Positions 10,486 through 21,017 of a stretch of 64,000 nucleotides of DNA are shown here, piece by piece (within the stretch, counting starts at the first letter, position 1; every line of letters begins with the position of its first letter). The DNA lies in the NCBI GenBank assembly GCA_028571685.1, contig CM053141.1:49474333-49538332 (forward strand). The letters are read 5' to 3'. The notes beneath the pieces are model-generated. The model made no database searches, was not told the origin of the DNA, and was given only the letters and a program-made list of their open reading frames with translations. The position numbers were made by a program, and so were the translations under genes. The stretch is from Heterohyrax brucei (Eukaryota > Chordata > Mammalia > Hyracoidea > Procaviidae).

Positions 10486-11429
10486 AAGTCTGTTTGTCTT
10501 TTTTCTCCAATGAATAGGCTCATAAAATGACAGATATCTTTGACAAAGTCTGAAAGAAAGATTAACAGTTCATATTTTTGGCAGTGTGTTGGAGTCCTAC
10601 CTCAAGAAGACCCAGCCTCCCTTTCATTCTAGAGTCTGTAAGTTGGCTTAAGTTTGGGAATTGTTTGAGGTTCCGTGACTAATTTGGCAATTCAAGTTAG
10701 ACTACTATTCTGTTGCGCTAAATTCTACTACTTGTACAGATTGAGTAAATAGATGGGAGATTTTCCATCTATTTCACTCCTAGGAACACCATGACTAAGT
10801 AGCCAATGCCTCAAGTCTATTCAAGTTAGACTATTCTGATTACTGCCTTTACTCTGCTGTCTGTCATGGTAACCATATCCATCTTATCTTAGATAATTAA
10901 GTACTGCCACTTCTGCCCTACCACCATGGGGTCCAGTTAGCCCCGCTGAAGTTCTGTACCTTAATTCAGCTAGGGCCATTTCCAACATCAAATCTGACTT
11001 ACATAAAATAGCAATTGCAGCAATCCTCAGTGATCCTGTGCCTCCCTTCACAAATTTATTCCTCGCTGTTGTGGTAAAAGGTGTGTCCTCTTTGTTGTCC
11101 CCACTTCATAGGTGTGTCTGTGGATCCAGCCTGATGAATCTACTCTGAATGCCAGTTTCCCTAAGTCTTTGGAAACTTTGTTCAGCATATCAAAGCAGGC
11201 CTGACACTTCAGTTTAATTTAGCATAATCCTCCACTTAATTAGAGATTCAGAGAACCAGCCAAATAAAGAATTGGGTCATTTTCTAACTTCCCTGAGCTG
11301 AAATGCTGAGTGAAGGATCTGTTCTTACTGGGCCCATATCAATAAACTCAGACTGATTAATGTCCCTTGTACCTTAGTAGCTGCTCTCACGTACATGCCC
11401 CAGGTTTCTTTTGGAATATGCTAGAAAAT

Positions 11430-11876
11430 TCAAAAAGTTCTTTTGGAGTGTAGTGTACGTTCTCCTAGACCACACTGTACTTCACCTTTTGGGGCTTCCT
11501 GGGCCTTAAATCCAGTTATAGGTCTAGGAGCTAAAATAGGTGGTGAGGGTGAGTCCTGGGAACGTTCAGCAATATTTTGTAAAGTCATCTGGCTCAGGGA
11601 ATTCACCAGGCACCATCTCAGACGAAGACTCTTCAGGCACAGCTGGGTTAATCTCATCAAATGAGAATCTAAGGGATAAAGGGAGAGTGGTTTAGCAGAA
11701 AAAAATGGAGCGATCTCTTCAGATGGAGGGTTGGTTCCTATTGGGAGGAGTGAGACAACAGAACTTAGGGGCACAGTGTCCATGTGCTCCTGATTGTCTG
11801 CCCGTATGTTTGCATTCCAAGTTTCAGGATCGCTTTTCTTCCCAATCAATGCCCTCACTTTAGCTTCTGACACCAT
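11430..11876 (-). pseudogene. ERV gag-like open stretch
   Basis: 148 residues open, starting MVSEAKVRALIGKK right at the primer-binding site, so the apparent start overlaps a non-coding signal. Position suggests gag leader and N-terminal gag. No zinc knuckle or major homology region is visible. Identity rests on context only. Confidence 0.4.
11858..11875 (-). promoter_or_regulatory. Retroviral primer-binding site, tRNA-Leu-like
   Basis: Reverse strand TGGTGTCAGAAGCTAAAG starts 2-3 bases after the LTR end. The first nine bases fit the 3' end of a leucine tRNA, as in ERV-L elements. A similar site occurs at 33447. Confidence 0.6.
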
Positions 11877-11877
11877 T

Positions 11878-12432
11878 TGTGAATCGGAATTAGTTGGTAT
11901 TGTACCTCAAGGTGATGGTTCATGAGGTTGTGGAGGTTGGCAAGTCCTAAATTTGTGGCTTAGGCATCAGCCTGCAGGTTTTTCCTAACTCATGGAGTTG
12001 CTGATCAATCCCCAGTTGGCAGATCAGACAGCAGGCTGTTAGCTCACAGGATTGCAGAAGCTGGCAAATCCCAGGATTGACAGGTCAGATGACGGGCTCA
12101 AATCCCCAAAACCAGGGGTCAGATGGTGATGAGCAAGGTGCAGCATCCAGAGCAAAGGAGAACCTTGTAAGAGCATCCGTATATATATTATATGCAGGCC
12201 ACACTCTCAAGAAAACTCCCCTTACATGAGACACTTGAGTAAGTCAGTGACTTGAGTCAGATTCTTACTAAACCCAATACTAACCCTGTCTCATTAACAT
12301 ACGGAGGTTTAAGATTTACAGAACATAAAATGGAAGCTAATTACACGATACTACAAAACAGAGGATAATTAGATCACAAAACAGAGATTATTGTGTTATT
12401 AGACATGATGGCCTAGCCAACTTGACACAGCA
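11878..12432 (-). mobile_element. ERV LTR
   Basis: About 555 bp from TGCTGTGTCAAG (ending at 12432 on the plus strand) to a terminal CA next to the primer-binding site. Contains an AT-rich TATATA stretch at about 12179-12190. This is the upstream LTR of the reverse-strand ERV. Confidence 0.7.
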
Positions 12433-13605
12433 TTAAGTATTATAGCCATAAATTCTCATATTAAAAATGACCTGATAATGATCCAATTTTTGTTTGTGTT
12501 CAGCAAATACTTACCTGAACTTGTTGTAACATAGACTCTGCAATAGGCTTTGGAATGAAAGAGACATCTAGAAAGCAAACTGACTACTGTCTAAGCTATT
12601 TAAGTCTCAGCTTTGGGTGATAAGGCAATTAGCAACTTAGCCAAGCCAGTCCGATCCGACTCACGGCTTTACTAACCCCTAAATCATCCATCCATCTCTA
12701 TCTTTCTTCTTTCTTATCTCTGTCCAAATATTTCAGGCTTTTTTTTTTTTGTCGACACAGTTCTAAGCACAAAACAAATGACGAAGACCTGAGAAATAAA
12801 CAAGGGCAAAGTGGTTACAGTCGCGCTGCACAAGAGCCCGGGGCTTCAGCACGTAGAGGCGAAGTCCCCATCACATGAGTGCTGTTGTTCACACCGCATC
12901 TGAATCACATAAAGTTCTGTTTTACAGAATGAATCACGGATGTTGAGCAATAGACGACTGTATAAACAAAGGTTTTCAGACAAAAATATGTACCTTTTTT
13001 ATCCTTGGTTCATTCTGATATTTTGTCTTCTCATCTAATACAGTCCAATTCTATTTTATGTCATTTAAATAGCTGCACTTATTTCATGACTTCAGTTTGA
13101 AGACTGGTTTTTAGATACATGATATCTCACATCCATATCTTTTTTGGAGATAAATTCAAATGAAAACAACCTATTAAAGCTAATAGGATGGGGCCAAACA
13201 TGAATCAAATATATCTTCTGTTGGATTCCAGAGCAACAAGCACTAAAAATTTATGTTCTGCAGTTGGAGAATTCTGATTGGGCCGCCTCCAGGCTTTTCA
13301 AATTGTATCACAAAGAGCTGTTAAAAAAGAAAGAAAGAAAAAGCCACTAGATTTTTCAGTTTCTTTCCAAGGACCTTTAGTAGGAAGCATGACTGAAGGA
13401 AATTCTTAAGTATGAGCTCACCAGTAAAATGGGAGGAGGTTTTCCCTGTTATATTTTAGAGTGTAAGTTTATTAAGTCCAGCTGAAATTTTTGGACTATC
13501 ATGTCTGTTTTTTTTTAAAGAGAAATTACCAATAAAGGTTACAACGAGGCAATTAAAAGCTGTGATACTTGCATATTTTTCTCCAGCATTCTATTGCTGT
13601 TATTT
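12433..13605. other. Repeat-poor spacer
   Basis: No gene or full transposon recognised. One short 3'-end module at about 12640-12668 (see findings) and a T12 run at about 12740. No exon signature. Confidence 0.5.
12640..12668 (-). mobile_element. Ultra-short RTE/SINE 3'-end module
   Basis: 'ccaagccagtccgatccgac' followed by 'tcacggc' is a mutated reverse copy of the palindromic 3' end seen perfectly at 36474 and 50074. One central base differs from the perfect palindrome. Confidence 0.45.
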
Positions 13606-13735
13606 TTTGTATTCCATTGAACAGATTCCAGTTTATGGCCAACCTATAGGACAGGGAGAACTACCCCACAAGGTTTCCTAGGATGTAATCTTTATGTGAA
13701 CAGATTGCCAGATTTTTTCTCCTTTCAATCAACCA
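13606..13735 (-). mobile_element. AfroSINE fragment
   Basis: Reverse copy: 'ggccaacctataggacaggg' and 'gtaatctttatgtgaacaga' are complements of the SINE body and central block. 5' half missing. Confidence 0.7.
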
Positions 13736-14097
13736 CTCTAACCTTAAATATATACAAGCCATAAAAGTAAATGCAGCTTGTAATAGCCCAAACATTTAAC
13801 TTTTTATGAAGTTAGAGGGGTTTGTTTGCTTAGATGCAAATAGTTTTTTATTTGTATATTGTATTTCAAGAGTAAGTTTAAATATATTAAGATAGGACAC
13901 ACTAATCTACTTTTAATACACTTGATGAATCACAATGTTAATATATTAAAATTATAAAAATAATGAAACAGTAGGTACTTATTCAGTTTAAAATATCCTT
14001 GATTAAAGGATGCATTAGTTTAAGAGACTACTTGCTTCAAGCATTTTTGAAAGATAATGATAATGACCAACGACTATGTTTCTTTCTATTACATGGT

Positions 14098-14262
14098 AAG
14101 AAACCCTGGTGGTGTAGTGGTTAAGTGCTACGGCTGCTAACCAGAAGGTCAGCAGTTCAAATCTGCCCTGTGCTCCTTGGAAACTCCATGGAGCAGTTCT
14201 GCTCTGTCTACAGGGTTGCTGTGAGTCGGAATGGATGGCAGCTGGCTCTTTTTTTGTTTTGC
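14098..14262 (+). mobile_element. AfroSINE, short type
   Basis: Nearly consensus: 'gaaaccctggtggtgtagtg', 'ggtcagcagttcaaatctg', 'gtgagtcggaatggatgg'. Part of the CGACTCGA end is deleted. A 14125-14343 open frame is this SINE plus flank, not a gene. Confidence 0.93.
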
Positions 14263-14360
14263 TTTACCAAGGTTGCTATTTTACCCATTTTTACAATGAT
14301 TCTTGCAATGATCACACGTGATGATAATAGACTGGAAAGCTGAGGCTTTGATAATTAAGC

Positions 14361-14405
14361 TGTTGCTGATTTTGAGTCAGCTCCTGACTCACGGAAACTG
14401 GAAGT
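14361..14405 (-). mobile_element. AfroSINE/RTE tail fragment
   Basis: 'gctgttgctgattttgagtc' and 'tcctgactcacggaaactgg' look like the reverse 3' end only. Confidence 0.5.
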
Positions 14406-14578
14406 TGTTTGCTATAACAGTGGTTAGTAAAGTTAAGTAAAAGAAAACTTAGAGTACCTAAAGTCAGAGGAAGGAGGCATTTTAGGCTGTGTTGGAAGCA
14501 GACACGAAGCTTATAGCAGATGCGAAGGATATAATTGCTCAGGAAATTGGTAAAAATTCAGAAAGTCCAGATACAGAG

Positions 14579-14840
14579 AAAGGAGCCTTGGTGTCACGAT
14601 GGCTAAGTGCTCAGCTGTTTGGGAAAAAAAAGACCTGGTGATTTGCTCTCATGAAGATTAAACCCAACAGCTAAACTCATTGCCAACAAATTGATTTCAA
14701 CTCTTAGTGACCCTATAAGACAGAGCAAAGCTGCCCCATAGAGTTTATAGCCTAGGAAACACTCTGAGGCAGCCTGCAGCGTCTTATGGGATCACCAGGA
14801 GTTGGAATTGATTTGACGGCTTCCAACAAGAAGACGCAGA
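14579..14840 (+). mobile_element. AfroSINE, long type, split by another SINE
   Basis: Head 'ggagccttggtgtcacgatg', interrupted in the middle, resuming 'ggaattgatttgacggcttc' with a CCAACAAG end. The interruption is a reverse AfroSINE piece. Confidence 0.8.
14664..14765 (-). mobile_element. AfroSINE nested in a SINE
   Basis: 'cattgccaacaaattgattt', 'gaccctataagacagagcaa' and 'gccccatagagttt' are the reverse 3' half of an AfroSINE. It lies inside the forward SINE and so must be younger. Confidence 0.7.
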
Positions 14841-15249
14841 GGGAGGTAAGATACTGAAGTGCAATGAGGTTACTGATGAGTGGCTTTGCAGGTTAAGTTC
14901 AGAATCCTAGGCTTTATGAAAATTAAGTAAGAGAAAGGTAAGTAAACAAGTAAAAGGTATCACTACAGCAGTTGTGTCTGTTTCAATAAATTAAGGCCAT
15001 TTCAGGGAAGAAAAGTATTTAATAAGGAAGGAAGAGCCCTTTCTTCAGGAAAGAACCAGAAAGGTACTCCAAAGATTTCTCTGACTTTTTCTATTTTCAG
15101 AACTTTATTGTGTATTTTAACTTAGACAGTCATTTTAGCCATTTTACTCATCTTAAAAATGACAGTATTTTTTACTGTATGTATATGTATTTAATTTTGG
15201 AAACATTTTACCTTAAAAGTAAGATTACAAATGTAGATAGAAAAATTTC
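14841..15249. other. No gene; unassigned
   Basis: AT-rich spacer between a SINE and a mariner end. Nothing recognised. Confidence 0.4.
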
Positions 15250-15423
15250 TATGACAGCTCTGATGGCTATTCCAGAAAAAGAGTTCCAAAATTGCTCTGA
15301 AGGGTGGACTAGGTGCTGGCATGGGTGCATAGCTTCCAAAGGGAGTGCTTCGAATGTGATACATCAGTGAGGGATGTAGCACTTTTTCTAAAATGAGTTT
15401 ATGAACTTAACTGGGGGGTCATA
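15250..15423 (+). mobile_element. Mariner right-end fragment
   Basis: Transposase tail MAIPEKEFQNCSEGWTRCWH, then ASKGS, is in the frame starting at 15110. It is followed by the subterminal block 'gcatagcttccaaagggag' and an inverted end 'ggggggtcata'. The left part of the element is missing. Confidence 0.75.
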
Positions 15424-16024
15424 CATAATGTAGAGTGTACATTTCACTGTACATTATGCTTCCCTGATGTTAGCATCTCACAGAATGCATTTATTTCTCA
15501 TTTATAATGAAACAGAGTTATTTGAGCAAGCCTTTGGTGACAGTGTCCAAGAGAATTATGTGTTACCTGTTGGAGGTTATAAGAGAGAATAATTTTATGT
15601 ACAGTGGCAGAACTAGGGATTACCAAATCAATCAAAGATAGACAGTTATATTCATGTAGAAATATCTGAGCCTAGAACTTTGGCTTTGTGTGAACAAAAG
15701 TCTAAGAGTGACTAACATGTTGCTTGGTGTGAAGAAATTCTTGTAATAATGGGTATAGGAGATACTATTCACTGGAGAAGGAAGAAAAAAATTACATGGA
15801 ATAATTCTACTATGTGTTAGGCAAGGGGTTGAGACAGTTCTACTCACATTGACTAAAGAAGACAGAGCATGATTAAAACAGGAAAAAAGTGAAATACACA
15901 TTCTTATTGGTAGAAAACCAAGCTTGCACAGTGGTGTATTGTGAGAGTTTTTATTTTACTTCAGTTCCTACTTTATGGAACAGTTACATTTTTGAAATAT
16001 ATGTTTTGTGGTTTCTTGTAAATT
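15424..16024. other. No gene; unassigned
   Basis: Nothing recognised on either strand. Confidence 0.4.
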
Positions 16025-16230
16025 TAAGGAGTTCCTTGGTGATAAAAACAGTTAAGCACTCAGCTGCTAATCAAAAGGTTAGCAGCTCAAATTTACTTAT
16101 AGGTTCCTTGGAAGAAAGGCCTGGCAATTTACCTCTGAAAGACAATACCCACAGATAATGCTATGTGCCTCTGAAACATGCATGATTGCCAGGAGTCGTA
16201 ATCCACTCTGTGGCAGCTGGTTCAGTTTTC
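16025..16230 (+). mobile_element. AfroSINE, long type, diverged
   Basis: 'gttccttggtgataaaaaca', 'ggttagcagctcaaatttac', 'aggcctggcaatttacctc'. The terminal region is strongly mutated. Confidence 0.82.
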
Positions 16231-18385
16231 ATTGTTAATTTCAGTATTATTTCTAGTTCTTTGCAATAAATGTCTTGTTTTATTTAGTAAGACCAATAAA
16301 TTATTCAAGTAAGAATAGTACACACAGTCTTTTCATAGTATATGCAGATAGTAGAATGTTCCATATGAAATAATGCTAGAAGAATGAATTTTTTGCTGAC
16401 TTTTTAAACCTTTTAATATACTTCATATATATTTTTATCCCTTTGCCACACATTCTTACTGCATTAGATAAGAGATATAATATTACCTAAGGATCTAGTA
16501 CTCAAATGTCTTAGGTTAAAATACTTCTACAATCAAGAGCTATAATTTAATAAAGAAGACGTGGCAAACATTCAAGTTAGACGTCATTTTTCTTTCTAAT
16601 ACACTTTAACTACTTACAAGTCAAGTACTCTATTTTATGCAAATAACACACACCTTCTTTGTTTGCTGGCTGTGCCCTCCCCCCTGTGTAGTATTTCTAT
16701 AAGTGTGATATGCTAATTTCTTACAGCAACTTGTAGAAGAGAATTGGCATGCCTATAGTCATGAGGGTGCTTCACAGAGAGGAAGGCACAGTTGGCAAAC
16801 AAAAGCATGAATCAGGAGTCATTTGCATAAAAATACAGTATTCATTCAGTGAGATATGGCTTTCAAGTGGGTGTAAGCAGGGTGTGAAAGGATGAGAACG
16901 GTACCCGCAGAGCCTCGCACCAAAATATTCATCTTCTACTTGTGGGACACCGGCTGCTCAACCATAAATTCACTGTGTGATCTTGAGCGAGTCACCTCAC
17001 ATTCTTGAACCTCAGTCAACCCGTTTGGAGAATTAGGTGAAAGCTAAGCTTTAGTGAGAAACAGATGCTACATCTGAGATGAGTTTTCTTGTGTAAACAA
17101 GTAATTCCAAAGTTTAATTCCAAAGAAAGTCATTGTTGTGGATGGCCATGATACATATGAGGTAGACAATTGGGTTAAGACTTTGGAATAAATATGTTCT
17201 TGAATAGAAGTTGTATCTGCATAATGTTACAGCTAGTTTCCTTAAAAACATTTTTTACCTAATTTTTAGTCTTTGTTTTTAGATTTACTGTTGTGACTTT
17301 TATGTAAAATTTACTTAAAGATTCTGGAGTACATTGTGATTTTTGTAAAGTAAATTGTGCTTCCAAAACACCAATGAAATTGTCAAGGTATGGGGAGGTA
17401 TAATTTAAAATAGTCCAGTTATTGCCTAGTGAAAGTCAATGAAAGTTAAGGTCTCTTCTTTTGGGGATAAAAGTTAACAATTGAGGGATTTTAAGACATG
17501 TGGTTTTAAAGACAACAGCTAAGGTCACATTTTAGTTTAACTCCCAGTAGATTTCTTGTCACTTTGGTAAATTCTTATATTCTAAAAAACTTTGCTACTA
17601 AAGAGATAGGTAATTGAATAAATTGAAAAGAATTCCGTTAAGGACAGAAATATCCTCTTGAGAAATGCTAGTCTAAGTGTCTGATTGCTTTCTCTCCTTT
17701 TCCATTGCTACTTCTGCTGGTTTAACTACCTAAGAACTTCAAAGTAAGATCTGTGGTTCCAGAAACTCTCCCAGTTTGCCATAGGTCTAAACTTATATTT
17801 CCTGTGTTGACTTCATGAATTGCTATCATTGGTGCCACATTTCAAGGCTTCAGGTTAAATGTGATGTGGTTTCCCATTGCATAACTTTTTGTATTTGAAA
17901 CTGGGAATAAGTAACATGTGAATCAGCAGAGCTAATGGATACTGTTGAGATTTCTGTGCTGGCTGGGTTATGATTCTCTGGTTTGTTTTTTGGCAGCTAC
18001 GATGTTCTTGCATTTGACATTAGCTAAAGGAGCAGTAGCTTGGCCTTTGAGTGGAAAACAATTCAGGAATTTCAGAGAAGAGGAACTGAGTAACAAGAGG
18101 CCTGGAGCTATTATCTTCTGAAGACAGATGAAAGAACTTCTGTCCCTGCATTTTTCTCTTGGTTGCCTGCACTGAGCTTTTTGACTTTAGTGTGAGAAGA
18201 ACAAAACCGTGGTAGAATTTGGCCATGGGTTTCTTTTGTAACTGAGTGATGTCCAGTCAAGTGAGGTGAGGGAAAAAAAACAGGTTTTAAACTGAAAACA
18301 ACTGTTAAATTGTTGGTCAAGGTATGGAAAGCTACCCATGGACAACCAAGGATATGACTGATATACACATGCTGTGGTCCTATTC
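16231..18385. other. Repeat-poor island
   Basis: About 2.1 kb with only one old MIR (16955-17065). No splice-bounded reading frame or protein match was recognised. An octamer ATTTGCAT lies at about 16823. It is the longest stretch lacking young SINE or LINE copies, which may mark single-copy DNA. Confidence 0.5.
16955..17065 (+). mobile_element. MIR core
   Basis: 'cactgtgtgatcttgagcga', 'gtcacctcac' and 'gaacctcagtcaacc' match the MIR core 'gtgaccttgggcaagtcac' and 'gcctcagttt' order. Confidence 0.65.
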
Positions 18386-18528
18386 ATATATATATATATA
18401 TCTATATATGTATGAGTGTGTTTTTTATATATATATACACATATATACATGAATATACACATATATGTATGGTTTTCTATTATCTATCTATCTGTCATCT
18501 GTCTACCTATCTATCATCTGTCTATAAC
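18386..18528. repeat. TA/TATG and ATCT microsatellites
   Basis: Alternating TA/CA-rich tract at about 18386-18470, then ATCT/GTCT units to about 18525. The short open frames here on both strands are products of this repeat. Confidence 0.9.
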
Positions 18529-18529
18529 T

Positions 18530-18698
18530 CAAACCAAACTTAAAACTGTTGCTGTTGAGTCAATTTTGACTCATAATGACCCTGTAGGGCAGGGCAGGAA
18601 CCACCACCCCCCCACGAATTCCAAGTAGTACCTGGATTTGAACTGCTGACCTTTTGATTAGTAGCTGTAGCACTTAATGACTATGTCACCAGGCTTAA
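18530..18698 (-). mobile_element. AfroSINE, short type
   Basis: Reverse copy: 'ctgttgctgttgagtcaatt', 'gaccctgtagggcag', 'gaactgctgaccttttgatt', ending 'gtcaccaggctt'. It lies next to the ATCT microsatellite, where its A-rich tail would be. Confidence 0.9.
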
Positions 18699-18934
18699 TA
18701 TATGTAAAAACATGAGAGGGAGCATGAAGAAAGTCTAAATATACACTTAGTATCTAAAGAAATATCCAGTGGAATTAGCCAGTGCATTGAACATACTGAG
18801 AGCAAGATGGATGGAAGTAGAAAAAGATTTATTATTTTGACATTGAAAATGACTTGGAATGAAGCCTCATCAGGAAAAATTTCCTCTCTCTCCCTGGCCC
18901 CATTTGAGGCAGCTGAGTTATAAACTTTTCCTCT

Positions 18935-19135
18935 CTATGATGGTACAACTGGTAAACACTCAGTTGCTAACTGAAAGATTGGCAGCTCAAACCCACCCAG
19001 CAGCTATGCAGGGAAAAGAGCTGGCAATGTGTTCATGAAGACAGCAGCCTAGAAATGTCTATGGTGGCAATTCTTCTCTGTCACCTGGGTAACTGTAAGT
19101 TGAATATGGACTCAAAGGCACCTAACAACAGCAAA
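18935..19135 (+). mobile_element. AfroSINE, long type
   Basis: 'gatggtacaactggtaaaca', 'gatggcagctcaaacc'-like B box region, 'gaagacagcagcctag', end 'ggcacctaacaacagc'. Confidence 0.88.
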
Positions 19136-19188
19136 ATTCAAGGCAAAAAATTATTTTTCTTGCCTTTATTCTCACACATACACACACA

Positions 19189-19604
19189 CGAGATCTGACA
19201 AGTCTGCAAGCTTGACTGTTCTAAGTGATACATATCTCTTTGCTGAATATCACTATGGTCACCTTTGTAGTGCTCGCCTTGGGCAACTATGCATGTATGC
19301 TAGCGCCTAGGCCACCCTTAAATGCAATTTTGGAACTCATTCTGGAATGGCCATTGTGCACAGTGACATGGTGGCAAGTGTACAAACTTAATTGTGTAGT
19401 TGTCTGTGAGGGAGTTTTTAGCCAGCAAACAACTGTACTGGAACACCCTCCCTACACACCTCATCTGGCTCCTAATGACTCTTTCCTTTACCCAAATAAA
19501 AAGGAAATAATTGAAAGGAAGACATTTGGAAGACATTCAGGATGTCAAAGGTCATATGATGAAAGCTCTGATAGCCATTCCAGAAACAGAGTTCCAAAAT
19601 CAAA
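19189..19604 (+). mobile_element. Deleted mariner, left end and tail
   Basis: Begins CGAGATCTGACA after a CA microsatellite. Left subterminal block 'gctgaatatcactatggtca' is followed by the transposase tail. The right end is replaced by a reverse AfroSINE at 19606. Confidence 0.8.
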
Positions 19605-19608
19605 ATAA
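19225..19608 (+). pseudogene. Mariner transposase C-terminal remnant
   Basis: 127 residues open across left-end DNA and tail. LEHPPYTPHLAPNDSFLYPN has the third catalytic D in PND. The same deletion architecture as the 8113 copy: terminal sequence joined to the C-terminal third. Confidence 0.75.
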
Positions 19609-19750
19609 AATCAAAACCTATTGCTGTTGAGTCGATTCTGACTCATAGTGATTCTATAGGTTGGAGAATAACTGCCCCATATTGTTTCCAAGGAATGGCT
19701 GGTGAGTTCAAACTGCCACACTTTTGGTTAGCAGCTGAACTCATTATGTA
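19606..19750 (-). mobile_element. AfroSINE, short type
   Basis: Reverse copy from 'attgctgttgagtcgattct' to 'ttggttagcagctgaac'. Follows the mariner directly. Confidence 0.88.
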
Positions 19751-19775
19751 CATACACACGCACACACAAGCACAT

Positions 19776-20172
19776 AGTCTTAGTTATTTAGTGGTACAAT
19801 AACAGAAACAATGTGTGAGTAGCTTTAACAAACAAATTTATTTTCTCATAGTTTAAAAGGCTAGAAGTCTGAATTCAGAGTGCCAGTTCTAGGGAAGGAT
19901 TTTTCCCTCTCTTAGCTCTAAAGAAAGTCCTTGTTTCTTTTGAGCTTTTGCTTCTGGGCTGTTGTCATGTGGTTTAGAATCTGTCTTCTTCCAACACTGC
20001 TTCTCTCTTATTTAATCTCTTTTCATATCTCAAAAGAAATTGACTCAAGACACACCCTGTACTAATCCTGCCTCACTAACATAACAAGAATAACCCATGC
20101 CAAATGAGATTATAATCAGAGGCATAGAGGTTAGAATTTAGAATATATTTTTGAGGGGACACAATTCAACCC

Positions 20173-20178
<6 letters not shown>
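19776..20178 (-). mobile_element. MaLR/ERVL-type solo LTR
   Basis: About 403 bp. Reverse start TGTTATGGGTTGAATTGTG and end CTAAATAACTAAGACTA. Related to, but distinct from, the 5.5/24.0/42.8 kb LTRs. The right edge runs into a CA microsatellite, so the target duplication cannot be read. Confidence 0.75.

Positions 20179-20206
<28 letters not shown>
20176..20206. repeat. CA microsatellite
   Basis: Run of CA dinucleotides at the LTR edge. Confidence 0.95.
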
Positions 20207-20208
<2 letters not shown>

Positions 20209-20212
20209 TTTA

Positions 20213-20415
20213 GAGAGAAAATCCTTGGGTGGTGAACATGTTAAGTAAGGTACTTAACTGCTAACCAAAGGCTGAAGATTCATGACCGCTCATTGATTTC
20301 CTGGAAGAAAGCACTGGTCATCAGAAAACTCAAACAGTGGATACCTTATGGAGCACAGTTCTGCTCTGACACACATATGGTCACAATGAGTTGGAGTTAA
20401 CTGGATGGCAATTGG
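20213..20415 (+). mobile_element. AfroSINE, long type
   Basis: 'gaaaatccttgggtggtg', 'ctggtcatcagaaaactc', 'ggttggagttaactgg'-like end 'gagttggagttaactggatg'. Its 3' tail merges into a GT microsatellite at about 20412-20452. Confidence 0.8.
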
Positions 20416-20469
20416 TGTGTGTGTGTGTATGCCTGTGTGTGTATGTTAGATATATAATGTGCATATTCT

Positions 20470-20600
20470 ATATTAATCTTACCTCTTTAGCATAACAAAG
20501 ACAATCCATTGCCCAAAGAGATCATAATCGACAGGCATAGAGGTTAGAATTTGCAATATGTATTTTAAGGGGATATAATTCAATCCTAAGAATAAAGGAG
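20470..20600 (-). mobile_element. LTR fragment, related to 19776-20178
   Basis: Shares 'ggcatagaggttagaattt' and 'ataattcaat' order with the 20065-20178 part of the neighbouring LTR. Only the 5' end of the LTR is present. Confidence 0.7.
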
Positions 20601-21017
20601 TTATCACAGCCAAAAGCTGATGATGGAGGGAGAATTCATGAGCTTTTCTTGTCCATGAAGTGTCATAAAGGTAAATACATGATATTAAATATTCCTTATT
20701 CAACTTCAGTAAATACATTTTTCATCCTTGAATAGAATAAAAACTGAGGGGTCGAGAAGTTCACTAGAATGTATGGTTCATAAAAGTTGTTCATGAGGGA
20801 AATTTTGCTGATAATCAATCCATAGAAGGTTTTAATTCAGTTATTGCCTATTTGATAATGGACTAAACAAATAAATAAATAGCCACCCCCACTACCCTGA
20901 CATTAGTTTCTGCTAGAGTCCTTGACAGGTGCTTAAGATTAAGATGTACAAGATTTTGAAATTTATGCCTTATTACATATATATATAAGTATGCTTTATA
21001 TATGAAAATTTGCATAC
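20601..21017. other. No gene; unassigned
   Basis: AT-rich, nothing recognised. Confidence 0.4.

Larger units (their letters stand above)
10180..11877 (-). mobile_element. ERV internal region, gag to protease, decayed
   Basis: Reverse strand. Reads leftward from a primer-binding site next to the LTR at 11878-12432, through a gag-like open stretch (11876-11430), an unrecognised decayed part, and a protease-like stretch (10485-10186). Most pol, env and the second LTR are not seen. ERV-L-like by its primer site; tentative. Confidence 0.6.

Noticed and set aside
18386..18528. Z-DNA or origin-like element from the TA/CA tract
   Set aside because: Simple microsatellite at a SINE tail; no further evidence.
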